The notes beneath the pieces were generated by a model. The model was not told where the DNA came from. It worked only from the letters and a program-made list of their open reading frames with translations, and searched no databases. Below are positions 17,563 through 28,387 of a DNA stretch of 64,000 nucleotides, in pieces (within the stretch, counting starts at the first letter, position 1; each line of letters opens with the position of its first letter). The position numbers and the translations under genes were made by a program. This DNA comes from Burkholderia sp. BCC0322 (GTDB lineage: Bacteria; Pseudomonadota; Gammaproteobacteria; Burkholderiales; Burkholderiaceae), in the NCBI RefSeq assembly GCF_902833045.1, contig NZ_CADFDU010000006.1, forward strand, positions 248,001 to 312,000. Reading direction: 5' to 3'.

Positions 17563-18771
17563 TCACGGTTGGGAGGAAACGGAAGGGCGGGTGCGCCGAT
17601 CGATGCGGCGCAGCGCGGTGAAAGACGCGATCGCGACTGCCGTCGCGGCCGTGAACAGCACGCGCATCGTGCCGCCGGCGTCGAGCATCAGCCCGGCCAG
17701 CAGCGGGCCGGCCGCGAGGCCTGCGCCGATCACGAAATTGAGCGTGGCGACGAGGCGGCCCGACGTGTCGATCTGCGCGACGGTCGCGAGGATGAACGGC
17801 AGCACGAACGTCCACGCGAACTTGAACGCGAAGATCGCCGCGCTGTAGCCGCCGGCGTTTCGCATCACCGCGAGCGCGACGAGCGAGGCAGCCAGCAGCG
17901 CGTAACCGGCCGCGAGCATCGCGCGCCGGGCGAGCCGGCCGCCCGCGCACGCCGCGAGCGCCGCGCCGGCGATGCCCATCACGCTCGCGATCGCGAGTAC
18001 GTTGCCGGTCGACTGCGGATCGAGTCCGGCTTCGTTCGCGGCACGGCTTGCGAACGTCCACACGCTGCCGATCGCGAGATAGAACGTCAGCACCGCGCCG
18101 ATCGCGAGCACGACGAAACTATGCGGTGTATGTGCCGCCGCGCCGCGCGTGTTATGCGCAGGCGCGGTTCGCGCGCCCAGCGATGACGGAAAGCCGCGCG
18201 ACAGCGGCGCCGCGAGCAGCGCGAGCGCGGCGAGCGCGACATACAGCGCGCGCAGCCCGAACGCCGCGAATACATGCGGCAGCACGAACAGGCCGATCGC
18301 ACCCGCGATCAACTGGCCGACGACCCACAGGCCGTACACACGGTCGCTGTTCTCGCTCGTCGCGGCGCTCGTCATGCAGAGCACCATCAGCGAGCCACCG
18401 CCGAGCGCGGTGACGGCGCGCAGCGTGAGCAGCGCGACGAAGCCCGGCATCCACAGCGCGGTCAGCAGGTTGCCCGCGCCGAACAGCGCGATGGCGAACA
18501 CCGCGGCGCGGCGCGCGTCGACCCGGCCGAGCCACAGGTACGACGGCACGGTCGCGAGGCTGAACGCGCCGAGTTCGACGAAGAAGTAGGTGCCGATCTG
18601 CGACGCGGACAACCCGAGCTGCGTCGAGAGCTGGCCGGCGACGGCGGGCGCCACGAGCAGCAACAGCGGCGTGATGGCCGCGAACACGACGAGCGCGACG
18701 AGCGTCGAGCGCGCGAAGGTCGACGCGCGGCCGTCGGGCGGGAGTGCGGCATCCGGAGTAAGGGTTTTCAT
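17563..18771 (-). CDS. MFS transporter
   Basis: A 402-residue inner-membrane protein with about 12 hydrophobic segments and the MFS loop signature between the second and third segments (YLWLGRVDARRAAVF). There is a hydrophilic loop at the middle (about 200-220). The gene is 21 bases downstream of a porin and 16 bases upstream of a deacetylase on the same strand, which suggests it carries the substrate across the inner membrane. Import or export cannot be told from the sequence. Confidence 0.9.
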   Translation of the reverse strand: MKTLTPDAALPPDGRASTFARSTLVALVVFAAITPLLLLVAPAVAGQLSTQLGLSASQIGTYFFVELGAFSLATVPSYLWLGRVDARRAAVFAIALFGAGNLLTALWMPGFVALLTLRAVTALGGGSLMVLCMTSAATSENSDRVYGLWVVGQLIAGAIGLFVLPHVFAAFGLRALYVALAALALLAAPLSRGFPSSLGARTAPAHNTRGAAAHTPHSFVVLAIGAVLTFYLAIGSVWTFASRAANEAGLDPQSTGNVLAIASVMGIAGAALAACAGGRLARRAMLAAGYALLAASLVALAVMRNAGGYSAAIFAFKFAWTFVLPFILATVAQIDTSGRLVATLNFVIGAGLAAGPLLAGLMLDAGGTMRVLFTAATAVAIASFTALRRIDRRTRPSVSSQP

Positions 18772-18792
18772 GGCGGGATCTCGTGTGGGGAG

Positions 18793-19839
18793 TCAGAACA
18801 GGTGATAGATGCCGACCATCGCGCCGAACTGCGATGCGCCGGCGAGCGGCGTCGGGTCGTATTCGTAGACGGTCTGCGAACTCTGGCCGCGGTTGCGCGC
18901 GTAGCCGAGGTTCACGTAGGCGACGGTGCGTTTCGACAGCGCGTACGTGGTGCTCGCGATGAACAGCGTCGGGTGGCCGATCGCCGGCGTGCGCGAGTCG
19001 GTGTGATAGACGCCCGCATTCAGGCCAATCTCGCTCGACATCTGATAGCGCGCACCGCCCCAGACGATCGTGCGCGCCGCGTCGAGGTCGCCGGTCAGGC
19101 GTTCGACGCCCGCATAGACAGTGAGCGGCAGGGTGGCGAACGCATAGCGCGCGGCGAGCGTGCCGAGTTCGCGGCGGCGCGCCGACGCGTCGTCGGCCGC
19201 GGAAACATCGCCGTGCGCCTGATGCAGCACCGCGCTGACCGACAGGCCGTTGCTCGTGTACTGGCCGCCGAGTTCGAGCACGCGTCCGGCGTGCGGTTTG
19301 CCGGCGACGCCGGACGTCGCGGCAAGCGCTTCCACGTCGAAGCCGGCGAACGTCGGCGACTGGTACTTGACCGAGTTGTCGATGAAGTTCGCGTTGATCG
19401 GCACGATGACGCCCTGGCCGCTGTACGACGCGTACCAGAGCGGGTCATAGAACAGCGTCTTGTCGAACAGCACGCTGAACTGCCGGCCAAGCGTGACGGT
19501 GCCGACCGGCCCCGCGATGCCGACGTACGCGCCGCGGAAGAACGCATAGCCGGGCACGGTTGCGGTGCCGTCGTTGAGGTTGAGGCCCTGTTCGAGCTTG
19601 AACAGCGCTCGCCAGCCGCCACCGAGATCCTCGTGGCCCTTCAGCCCGATCTGCGAAGGCAGGATGCCGTAGTTCTGCAACTGCACGGCCGAGTGGCGCC
19701 CGTCGGCATGCGTCAGGTATTGCACGCCGGCATCGAGCGCGCCATACAGCGTGAGACTCGACTGCGCGTGCGCGGCAGCGCTGCACGCGGCAAGCGTCGC
19801 GACGGCCGCGGCCGTGCGGATGAAGCGGGGTTTCGTCAC
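18793..19839 (-). CDS. Gram-negative general porin (OmpC-like, Burkholderia type)
   Basis: A 348-residue outer-membrane beta-barrel. After a signal peptide (about 1-23, ending AAAHAQ) it begins with the porin start SSLTLYGALDAGVQY. It contains QIGLKGHEDLGGGWRALF and the typical TLGRQF strand, and ends in phenylalanine (YHLF), the signal for BAM-dependent insertion. It starts with GTG at 19839, supported by GGAG eight bases upstream. It heads a three-gene unit with the MFS transporter and the deacetylase, and is divergent from a LuxR-type regulator. Confidence 0.92.
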   Translation of the reverse strand: MTKPRFIRTAAAVATLAACSAAAHAQSSLTLYGALDAGVQYLTHADGRHSAVQLQNYGILPSQIGLKGHEDLGGGWRALFKLEQGLNLNDGTATVPGYAFFRGAYVGIAGPVGTVTLGRQFSVLFDKTLFYDPLWYASYSGQGVIVPINANFIDNSVKYQSPTFAGFDVEALAATSGVAGKPHAGRVLELGGQYTSNGLSVSAVLHQAHGDVSAADDASARRRELGTLAARYAFATLPLTVYAGVERLTGDLDAARTIVWGGARYQMSSEIGLNAGVYHTDSRTPAIGHPTLFIASTTYALSKRTVAYVNLGYARNRGQSSQTVYEYDPTPLAGASQFGAMVGIYHLF

Positions 19840-20075
19840 GTGGGGTTCTCCATACCGTCCTGCATCGGTTTGTCGTTGGTGTTGTCGCGACGCAGTGTCC
19901 GTAGCGGGAAAACCGTCGAACAGTCGTACAGATGAACGGTGTGGAAAACCCGTGGTGCCCGGCATGCACGCGGCGGGCTGCGGTGGCGCGGCGTGCTGCG
20001 GGGCAGCAACGTGCCGTGCACCGTTCAAATGGATGGGGCTGACGCCCGTTCCGACGCCGTGGCCTGTCAAAAAAG

Positions 20076-20096
20076 CCGGTCGCTATAATCGACCGG
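20076..20096. promoter_or_regulatory. Palindrome enclosing a -10 box between porin and luxR-type genes
   Basis: A perfect 7-bp inverted repeat CCGGTCG / CGACCGG with a 7-base centre that contains TATAAT (20084-20089). It is about 45 bases upstream of the regulator's GTG and about 240 bases upstream of the porin start. The position suggests an operator over the regulator's own promoter; which protein binds it is unknown. Confidence 0.5.
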
Positions 20097-20141
20097 TGTC
20101 GTTGCGCACATCAGCGGCCCGATCGGGCAGGGGAGCGGAAG

Positions 20142-21287
20142 GTGAGGATCACGACGGATTTCGGGCAGGATCTCGATGCGCTGCGCGACGTGCCGGCAGC
20201 CATCGTGCTCGACGACTTCGCCTGGCCGCCGCTGCCGCCCCGGCGTGCCGATTTCGACGGCGTTACGCACGGCGACGCATCGCAGCGCGAACTCGGGCTG
20301 ATGCTGCTCGACCTGTACGCAGTTGCCGCCCGGTCCGGCATCGGCGAATTCGAATACCGCTTCTTCTCGCTGCTGCAGGCGCTCATTCCATTCGACGCTG
20401 CATGGACCGGCGTCGCGACCCATGTGCCGACCGGCCCGGTGATGCACAACAGCTTCCTGTACCGTCTGCCGCACGCGTTCTTCAGCGACTGGAAGCGCGT
20501 GCGCGATTGCGACCCGCTTGCGCACCGCACGCTGCGCGGCGCGCACGGCCACGCGGTGCGTTTGTCGGTCGTCGAACCGGGGCTCGATGCCCGGTTTCGC
20601 GACTGGTGCGTGAAGTACGGTCTCGCGCAGCTGATGTGCGTGTGCACGCTCGATCGCCGGTTCGGCCTGACGACGTTCATGTCGATCTACCGCCAGGGGC
20701 TGAATCGCCCGTTCAGCGACGACGATGCGCGCCGTTTCGAGGAAGTGATTCCGCATCTCGCGGCGGCGCTGACGATCAATCGCGCCGCGCAGCTCACGCG
20801 CGAGCGAGGTGATACCGTCGCGCCGGCGGCGCGCGCACTGTGCGACAACTTCGGCGTGCTCCACCATGCCGATCACGGTTTCGACGACGTGCTGCGCACC
20901 GAATGGCCGGCGTGGGTCGGCGCGCGCGTGCCGGAGCCGCTCGTCGCGCACCTGCGGCGCCAGTCGGGCCAGCCGTTCGTCGGCGATGCGCTGCGAATCC
21001 AGTGCGTACCGGTTGCGGGGCTGTTCCAGATCGAAGCGCGGCCGCGCTCGCTGCTCGACCGGCTGAGCCCGCGCGAGCTCGCGGCGATCCGCTATTACGG
21101 CGCAGGGCGCTCGCACAAGGAAGTCGCGCAACAGATGGCGATTTCGCCGACGACCGTGCGTCACTACCTGCGCTGCGCGTACCGCAAGCTCGGCATGCAC
21201 GACAAGAGCCAGATTGCCGGCGTGCTCGGCGCGACGGGCGGTACGGCCGACGACGAGGCGGTGGAAGCCGGTGACGAGCGGCGCTGA
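20142..21287 (+). CDS. LuxR-family transcriptional regulator
   Basis: A 381-residue regulator with a GerE/LuxR helix-turn-helix near residues 305-370 (LSPRELAAIRYYGAGRSHKE, then QQMAISPTTVRHYLRCAYRK). The long N-terminal part (about 1-290) is not a receiver domain, has no phospho-acceptor motif and does not resemble an autoinducer-binding domain that I can name; it is probably a ligand-sensing region. It starts with GTG at 20142 after GGGGAG. It is divergent from the porin-MFS-deacetylase operon, a usual arrangement for a local regulator. Confidence 0.87.
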   Translation: MRITTDFGQDLDALRDVPAAIVLDDFAWPPLPPRRADFDGVTHGDASQRELGLMLLDLYAVAARSGIGEFEYRFFSLLQALIPFDAAWTGVATHVPTGPVMHNSFLYRLPHAFFSDWKRVRDCDPLAHRTLRGAHGHAVRLSVVEPGLDARFRDWCVKYGLAQLMCVCTLDRRFGLTTFMSIYRQGLNRPFSDDDARRFEEVIPHLAAALTINRAAQLTRERGDTVAPAARALCDNFGVLHHADHGFDDVLRTEWPAWVGARVPEPLVAHLRRQSGQPFVGDALRIQCVPVAGLFQIEARPRSLLDRLSPRELAAIRYYGAGRSHKEVAQQMAISPTTVRHYLRCAYRKLGMHDKSQIAGVLGATGGTADDEAVEAGDERR

Positions 21288-21396
21288 ATGGCGCCGAGTC
21301 GCACGGCCGCCGCGCATTGCACGCGCTCGCGTCAATGGTTGTGCCCGCAACCATTGAGCGTTATGCTCGTCAGTTCCCAGGAGACGGAATTCCATC

Positions 21397-22395
21397 ATGA
21401 ACGACACGAATGCAGGGCCGGTGCGCGCGGCGGTGGTCGGGGTCGGCGCGATCGGCGGGTTGCTCGCGGCCGCGTTGTCGCGGGCCGGCATGACCGTGAG
21501 CGCGTATGCGCGCGGCGCGACGCTCGACGCATTGAACACCCACGGCGTGCGCGTGATCGACGAGGCGGGCGTGACGTCGTCGGTTCCGGTGCGAGCGAGC
21601 GACGATGCGGCCGCGCTCGGCGTGCAGGACTACGTGGTGATCGCGCTGAAGGCGCAGGTGCTGCCGGCGCTGGCTGCGCGCATTGCGCCGCTGGTTGGGC
21701 CGGGCACCGTGATCGTCGCGGCAATGAACGGGCTGCCGTGGTGGTTCACGCACGGGCTCGAAGGGGCGCTTGACAGTGTGCCGCTCGATGCGGTCGATCC
21801 GGCCGGCGTGGTGTCGGCGGCGTTGCCGCCCGCGCAGGCGATCGGTTGCGTCGTGCACCTGTCGTCGAGTACCGACGCGCCGGGCGTCGTGCGCCGCGGG
21901 CGCGGCAACCGGCTGATCGTCGGTGCGCCCGATGCGCGGCTCGACGTGCCTGCCGCCCGGTTTGCCGCGGCGCTCGCGGCGGGTGGCTTCGACGTCGAGT
22001 CGACGCCCGCGATCCGGACCGAGATCTGGACGAAGCTGTGGGGCAACATGAACATGAATCCGCTGAGCGCGCTGACGGGGTCGACGGCCGAGCAGTTGCT
22101 CGACGATCCGTTCACGCAGGATCTCGCGTTGCGGATGATGGAGGAGGCGGCCGCGATCGGCGCGAAGCTCGGCCTGTCGACGGGGATGAGCGGGCCCGAG
22201 CGGATCGCGGTCACGCGCAAGCTCGGCGCGTTCAAGACGTCGATGCTGCAGGATTTCGAAGCGGGGCGCGCGCTCGAGATCGGGCCGATCCTCGGCGTGT
22301 TTCCCGAACTCGGGCGCAAGCTCGGCGTGCCGACCCCGTATTGCGACGCGGTGCTCGGGCTGCTCCGGCAGCGCGCGACGAACAGCGGGTTGTAG
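21397..22395 (+). CDS. panE: 2-dehydropantoate 2-reductase family protein
   Basis: A 332-residue NADPH-dependent ketopantoate reductase of the ApbA/PanE family (ketopantoate to pantoate, coenzyme A synthesis). The Rossmann motif VGVGAIGG is at 14-21. The catalytic lysine region EIWTKLWGNMNMNP and the C-terminal segment TPYCDAVLGLL are present. Burkholderia genomes carry several paralogues of this family, and this one sits beside unrelated genes, so it may act on a different 2-oxo acid. The ATG at 21397 follows an AGGAGACGG stretch at a slightly long spacing. Confidence 0.82.
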   Translation: MNDTNAGPVRAAVVGVGAIGGLLAAALSRAGMTVSAYARGATLDALNTHGVRVIDEAGVTSSVPVRASDDAAALGVQDYVVIALKAQVLPALAARIAPLVGPGTVIVAAMNGLPWWFTHGLEGALDSVPLDAVDPAGVVSAALPPAQAIGCVVHLSSSTDAPGVVRRGRGNRLIVGAPDARLDVPAARFAAALAAGGFDVESTPAIRTEIWTKLWGNMNMNPLSALTGSTAEQLLDDPFTQDLALRMMEEAAAIGAKLGLSTGMSGPERIAVTRKLGAFKTSMLQDFEAGRALEIGPILGVFPELGRKLGVPTPYCDAVLGLLRQRATNSGL

Positions 22396-22565
22396 TGCGG
22401 GCGGGGCCGCGGCATGCGCGACGCCGGTGACGCGAAGCGCTGCGATCCGCTTGCGGTGCGCAACGCATGACGCAAAGCGGGCCGCCCGCGTCGTGGCTGA
22501 GGCGACCGGGGCGGCTCGTCTAATTCATCGGATCAATGCTGCGGGCGCCTTGCCCGTGTTGCCAC

Positions 22566-23015
22566 TCAGTCGTCCCGCTCGGTCGCGTGCGCGACCACCT
22601 TGTCGAGCAGCCGCTCGAACGTCTGGCGTTCGCTGTCGGACAAGCACGCGAGCAAGCCATCGTTCCACTTGCGTACGATCGGCATGATCTTGCGATGCAG
22701 CGCGCGGCCGTCGGCGGTCAGCGCGATCAGCACGATCCGGCCATCTTCCTCGCTGGCACTGCGTTCGAGCAGCCCCTGGCGCAGCAGCGCCTCGGCTGCC
22801 CGGCTCGCCTGGCTCTTGTCGAGATTGGTGTGGCGCGCGAGATCCATGATCGAGAACGGGCCGAAGGCGCCGACGGCGGCGATCACGCGCGCTTCGGGCA
22901 GCGAGATGTCGAGCTTGTGCCGGTACACCTCGCCGATCCCGCGGTCGGATCGCTTCGTGAGCGCGTGGAGGCGATAGGTCAGAAACTGATCGAGCCCGGC
23001 TTGACGGCCTTTCAT
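22566..23015 (-). CDS. MarR-family transcriptional regulator
   Basis: A 149-residue MarR-type winged-helix regulator. The DNA-binding segment runs LPEARVIAAVGAFGPFSIMD, then HTNLDKSQASRAAEALLRQG, followed by the wing with SASEEDGRIVLIALT. The ATG at 23015 has AGGA at a good distance; longer upstream reading does not resemble the family. It lies 62 bases after glycerate kinase on the same strand and may be co-transcribed with it; ligand unknown. Confidence 0.9.
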   Translation of the reverse strand: MKGRQAGLDQFLTYRLHALTKRSDRGIGEVYRHKLDISLPEARVIAAVGAFGPFSIMDLARHTNLDKSQASRAAEALLRQGLLERSASEEDGRIVLIALTADGRALHRKIMPIVRKWNDGLLACLSDSERQTFERLLDKVVAHATERDD

Positions 23016-23077
23016 GTCGAATCCTGAAGAAAAAGGGCGGGCCCGATTGTTCCTGTATCGCGCGCTCGGGTCAACGG

Positions 23078-24223
23078 TCAGTGTGCGCCGTACTTCAGGC
23101 GTGTCAATTGCTCCGCTTCGTTCGCGAGCAGGCTGGCCGCGTCGCGGATCGCGACGTCGAGCGTGATCGGCCCGGGCGCCGGCGAGAAGCAGCCGGAAAA
23201 ATGTTCGGACAGGCGGGGCAGCGCGGCCGGGTCGATTGCGCCGGACAGCAGCGACGCGGGCACGCCGGCGGCCTGCGCGTGGCGGCACGCGATGAACGGC
23301 GCTTTCCCGTGCAGTGTCTGCACGTCGGAGCGGCCTTCGCCGGTGATCAGCCAGTCCGCGCCCGCGAGCGCCGCGTCGAGCCCGACCTGACGCGCGACCA
23401 CTTCGGCGCCGGCTTCGAACTGCGCGCCGAGCATGTGCAGCGCGAAACCGAGGCCGCCTGCGGCACCGGCGCCCGGCAGGTCGCGGCTGCGACGGTCGAG
23501 CGCGGCTTCGAGCAGGTCGGCGAAGCGGGCGAGGGCCGCGTCAAGGGTCGCAACCTGCTCGGGCGTCACGCCCTTTTGCGGGCCGAACACGGCGGTCGCG
23601 CCGTGCGCGCCCGTCAGCGGGTTGTCGACGTCGGACATGCCGATGAATTCGGTTTCCTTCAGGCGCGGGTCGAGCCCCGACGCGTCGATGCGTGCGATGT
23701 CGGCGAGCCGCGACGGAACCGGCTCGACCGGCTGGCCGCCTGCGTCGAAGCACTGGAGGCCGAGGCCGGCGAGCAGCCCGGCGCCCGCGTCGTTGGTGCT
23801 GCTGCCGCCAAGCGCGACGAAGAAGCGGCGCACGCCTTCGTCGAGCAGCGTGCGGATCGCTTCACCCATCCCGCGCGTGCTGCGCGCGTCGACGGGCACG
23901 CTCATGCCGGCCGGATCCGTAATGCCGACGATTTCGGCCGTCTCGACGATCGCGGTGCGCGCGTCGATCACGCCGACCGCCGCGTCGCGTGCTGCGAGCG
24001 ATGCGCCGGCCACCCGCAGCGCGCGCCGCGTGCCGCCGCCTGCCAGCATCGCGTCGAGCGTGCCTTCGCCGCCGTCGGCCATCGGGCAGCAGCGCACGAC
24101 AGCGTCGGGCCGGGCGCGGCGAATGCCGGTGGCGATCGCGTCCGCGACCTGCTCGGCGGAAAGCGAACCTTTGAACGAATCGGGCGCGATGACGACGACA
24201 GGCGCGGACGGGTGATGCGGCAT
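23078..24223 (-). CDS. glxK: Glycerate kinase (GarK/GlxK family)
   Basis: A 381-residue kinase that phosphorylates D-glycerate (2-phosphoglycerate in the GarK/GlxK family), feeding glyoxylate and sugar-acid breakdown into glycolysis. Family motifs: VVIAPDSFKGSLSA near the N-terminus, CPMADGGEGTLDAML, LGGSSTNDAGAGLLAGLG and TGEGRSDVQTLHGKAP. Length is normal. It is followed by a MarR-type regulator on the same strand; no glyoxylate carboligase or tartronate semialdehyde reductase gene is in the window. Confidence 0.93.
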   Translation of the reverse strand: MPHHPSAPVVVIAPDSFKGSLSAEQVADAIATGIRRARPDAVVRCCPMADGGEGTLDAMLAGGGTRRALRVAGASLAARDAAVGVIDARTAIVETAEIVGITDPAGMSVPVDARSTRGMGEAIRTLLDEGVRRFFVALGGSSTNDAGAGLLAGLGLQCFDAGGQPVEPVPSRLADIARIDASGLDPRLKETEFIGMSDVDNPLTGAHGATAVFGPQKGVTPEQVATLDAALARFADLLEAALDRRSRDLPGAGAAGGLGFALHMLGAQFEAGAEVVARQVGLDAALAGADWLITGEGRSDVQTLHGKAPFIACRHAQAAGVPASLLSGAIDPAALPRLSEHFSGCFSPAPGPITLDVAIRDAASLLANEAEQLTRLKYGAH

Positions 24224-24430
24224 GGTGTCTCCGGACGGCGTGATTGGTGTGAAGAATGACTGGGGCCGCGACGGCGGCGTACCCTCAGTTGGAGCTTACA
24301 GGATGGCGGGGCCGTGGAGGATACGGCGTTCGGCATAGCGGCGATCCGCGTGCATTGCCGTGCGAAGGGCTGTTGGCGCGGCGCAGACGCATGCGCGTCG
24401 CGCCGATCTGGCGGTGTGATGAAAATTGTT

Positions 24431-24439
24431 TGCTAGAAT
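24431..24439 (+). promoter_or_regulatory. Extended -10 promoter upstream of tig
   Basis: TGCTAGAAT: an extended -10 (TGn) joined to TAGAAT, with no good -35. It is about 175 bases before the trigger factor ATG, in the only AT-rich part of the 390-base gap between glxK and tig. The rest of the gap holds nothing I recognise. Confidence 0.45.
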
Positions 24440-24612
24440 AGTCGATTCTTCCGGCCAAAGCCGTGCTCCGAGCCGCTTGCGCTAGCCATCCGGCGCGTGC
24501 AGGGATGGCGTGGCGCTCCGGCGCGGCGAGTGGATGTGACGCACATCACGCCGCAGGCAGGCACGGCAAGGAAAACCCGATTTGCTCGAATAATTTTAGG
24601 ACGATTGAAGCC

Positions 24613-25959
24613 ATGGCTAACGTTGTTGAGAACCTCGGCAAGCTTGAACGCCGTGTGACGATTTCCCTGCCGAAAGACACCGTGCAGAAGGAAATCGACG
24701 CCCGTATCCAGAAACTCGCGAAGAACGTGCGCATGCCGGGTTTCCGCCCGGGCAAGGTGCCGCTGAAGATGGTCGCGCAGCAGTACGCGGGTCAGGTCGA
24801 AGCGGAAGTGCTGAGCGACAAGGTCGGCCAGGAATTCTTCACGATCAGCCGCGCGGAAAACCTGCGCGTCGCTGGTCAGCCGAGCTTCGAGCCGAAGCAG
24901 GAGCAGGCTGAAGATGCATACGCGTTCGACGCGACGTTCGAGGTCTACCCGGAAGTGAAGATCGGCGATCTGGCGACGGCTGAAGTCGAGCGTTCGACGA
25001 CGTCGATCGGCGACGCTGAAATCGACCGCACGCTGGACATCCTGCGCAAGCAGCGCGTGCACTACCACGCACGTGGCGAAGCCGGCGAGCACGGCGACGG
25101 CGGCGCGGACACCGCAGCGAAGAACGGCGACCGCGTGACGGTCGACTTCGTCGGCAAGATCGACGGCGTCGCGTTCCAGGGCGGCACGGCTGAAGATTTC
25201 CCGTTCGTGCTCGGCGAAGGCCGCATGCTGCCGGAATTCGAAACCGCGGCGCTGGGCCTGAAGGCCGGCGAATCGCGCACGTTCGACCTGGCATTCCCGG
25301 AGGATTACCACGGCAAGGACGTCGCGGGTAAGACGGCGCAATTCACGGTCACGATGAAGAAGATCGAGTGGCCGCACCTGCCGGAAATCGACGCAGAATT
25401 CGCGAAGTCGCTCGGCATCGAAGACGGCGATCTCACGAAGATGCGCGCCGAGATCAAGGAAAACCTCGAGCGTGAAGCGAAGCGCCGCACGCAGTCGATC
25501 GTGAAGAACCAGGTGATGGACGCGCTGCTGAAGATCTCCGAACTCGACGTGCCGAAGGCGCTGATCGAGCAGGATCAGCAACGTCTCGTCGAAATGGCTC
25601 GCCAGGATCTGGCGCAGCGCGGCGTGCCGAACGCGAAGGACGCACCGATCCCGGCCGAGATGTTCGCCGAGCAGGCCGAGCGTCGCGTGAAGCTGGGCCT
25701 CGTGCTGGCCGAGCTCGTGAAGTCGAATGGCCTCGAAGCGAAGCCGGAACAGATCCGCGCGGAAGTCGACGAGTTCGCGAAGAGCTACGAAGACCCGAAG
25801 GAAGTGGTCCGCTGGTATTATTCCAACCAGCAGCGCCTCGCCGAGATGGAAGCGTTCGTCGTTGAAAGCAACGTCGTCGATTTCGTGCTGGGCAAGGCAA
25901 AGGTGACGGACAAGGAAGTGAGCTTCGAGGCACTCGCGAGCGCATCGGCGCAAGCGTAA
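24613..25959 (+). CDS. tig: Trigger factor
   Basis: A 448-residue ribosome-associated chaperone and prolyl isomerase. The N-terminal ribosome-binding domain contains the signature [11 protein letters not shown]. The central FKBP-type domain (about 165-255) is recognised by [13 protein letters not shown] and [13 protein letters not shown]. The C-terminal helical arms follow. The ATG at 24613 gives the canonical start [14 protein letters not shown]. It leads the tig-clpP-clpX-lon series found in most proteobacteria. Confidence 0.98.
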   Translation: MANVVENLGKLERRVTISLPKDTVQKEIDARIQKLAKNVRMPGFRPGKVPLKMVAQQYAGQVEAEVLSDKVGQEFFTISRAENLRVAGQPSFEPKQEQAEDAYAFDATFEVYPEVKIGDLATAEVERSTTSIGDAEIDRTLDILRKQRVHYHARGEAGEHGDGGADTAAKNGDRVTVDFVGKIDGVAFQGGTAEDFPFVLGEGRMLPEFETAALGLKAGESRTFDLAFPEDYHGKDVAGKTAQFTVTMKKIEWPHLPEIDAEFAKSLGIEDGDLTKMRAEIKENLEREAKRRTQSIVKNQVMDALLKISELDVPKALIEQDQQRLVEMARQDLAQRGVPNAKDAPIPAEMFAEQAERRVKLGLVLAELVKSNGLEAKPEQIRAEVDEFAKSYEDPKEVVRWYYSNQQRLAEMEAFVVESNVVDFVLGKAKVTDKEVSFEALASASAQA

Positions 25960-26099
25960 GTGTCGCTCTAGCGGCGTGCCGGCTGTCGGAGCGACGGCCC
26001 GCACGCCGTTTTCACGTCAAGCGCACGGTTGCCATTAATATGGCGATTGAGCGGGCGGCTTCCCTCCGTTCAATTTTCCAATCGAACAAGGTTCATTGA

Positions 26100-26753
26100 A
26101 TGATCACTCGCGCTGAATTGCTGGACATGCTTGCTTCGAACGCGCCGCAGGGTTTCGAGGCGCAAGCGCTGGGGCTGGTGCCGATCGTCGTCGAAACGAG
26201 CGGCCGCGGCGAGCGTTCGTACGATATCTACTCGCGTCTCCTGAAGGAGCGCCTGGTGTTCATGGTCGGCGAAGTGAACGACCAGACCGCGAACCTCGTG
26301 GTCGCGCAGTTGCTGTTCCTCGAGAGCGAGAATCCCGACAAGGACATCAGCCTGTACATCAACAGCCCGGGCGGGTCGGTGTCGGCCGGCATGGCGATCT
26401 ACGACACGATGCAGTTCATCAAGCCGGACGTGTCGACGCTGTGCATGGGCCTCGCGGCGAGCATGGGCGCGTTCCTGCTGGCGTCGGGCGCGAAGGGCAA
26501 GCGCTTCGCGCTGCCGAACTCGCGCGTGATGATTCACCAGCCGCTCGGCGGCGCACGCGGCCAGGCATCCGACATCGAGATCCAAGCGCGCGAAATCCTC
26601 TACCTGAAGGAGCGGCTGAACCAGTTGCTCGCGCAGCACACGGGTCAGGATGTGGAACGCATTGCGCGCGACACCGACCGTGATAACTTCATGTCGAGCG
26701 AAGACGCGAAGGCGTACGGACTGATCGATCAGGTGCTGCTGAAGCGCCCGTAA
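26100..26753 (+). CDS. clpP: ATP-dependent Clp protease proteolytic subunit
   Basis: A 217-residue serine protease forming the tetradecameric ClpP chamber. The catalytic Ser121 is in [11 protein letters not shown] and His146 in [10 protein letters not shown]; the aspartate lies in the [11 protein letters not shown] region. Handle region and axial loop are intact. It sits between tig and clpX, whose product unfolds substrates for it. Confidence 0.98.
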   Translation: MITRAELLDMLASNAPQGFEAQALGLVPIVVETSGRGERSYDIYSRLLKERLVFMVGEVNDQTANLVVAQLLFLESENPDKDISLYINSPGGSVSAGMAIYDTMQFIKPDVSTLCMGLAASMGAFLLASGAKGKRFALPNSRVMIHQPLGGARGQASDIEIQAREILYLKERLNQLLAQHTGQDVERIARDTDRDNFMSSEDAKAYGLIDQVLLKRP

Positions 26754-26917
26754 ACTTAAGTGGGGTGCCGCCCCGATTCACGCGGCGCCCCTGCGATGTT
26801 CCGCACGCCCTGAGCCTCTGCGGCAAGCGCATCCGGCCGGCTCCGGTCGCGCCCTAGGCGCGGCGTTCGGAGCATTCGGCGTATCATGTCATTTACCTGT
26901 CCGGAGGCTCTACATTC

Positions 26918-28189
<1,272 letters not shown>

Positions 28190-28212
28190 CCGGCTTGCCG
28201 ACGATGTTCTGC

Positions 28213-28251
28213 GAAAAAGGGCCGTTCATGAGACCGTGGGCGGCTTTTTTT
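28213..28251 (+). terminator. Possible terminator after clpX
   Basis: GGGCCG pairs with CGGCTT (two G-U pairs), extended by an A-run against a T-run of seven, with a 16-base loop. It lies 24 bases after the clpX stop. It is a weaker hairpin than the others in this window. Confidence 0.5.
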
Positions 28252-28387
28252 CGTTTATCTTGTGGGTAACTCTGACTCGACACGCGGTGGTTACTTTTTT
28301 ACCGAATATTTCCCGCACTTGAAGGCTTGCAATTCGTTGTGGCGGCCTCAATTACCGAACAATTGATTCCACTCATGGGGAAATGAA

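Noticed and set aside
28259-28387. Possible sigma-32 (heat shock) promoter for lon, from a CTTGAA near 28318
   Set aside because: There is no CCCCAT-like -10 at the required distance, so the heat-shock promoter could not be supported.
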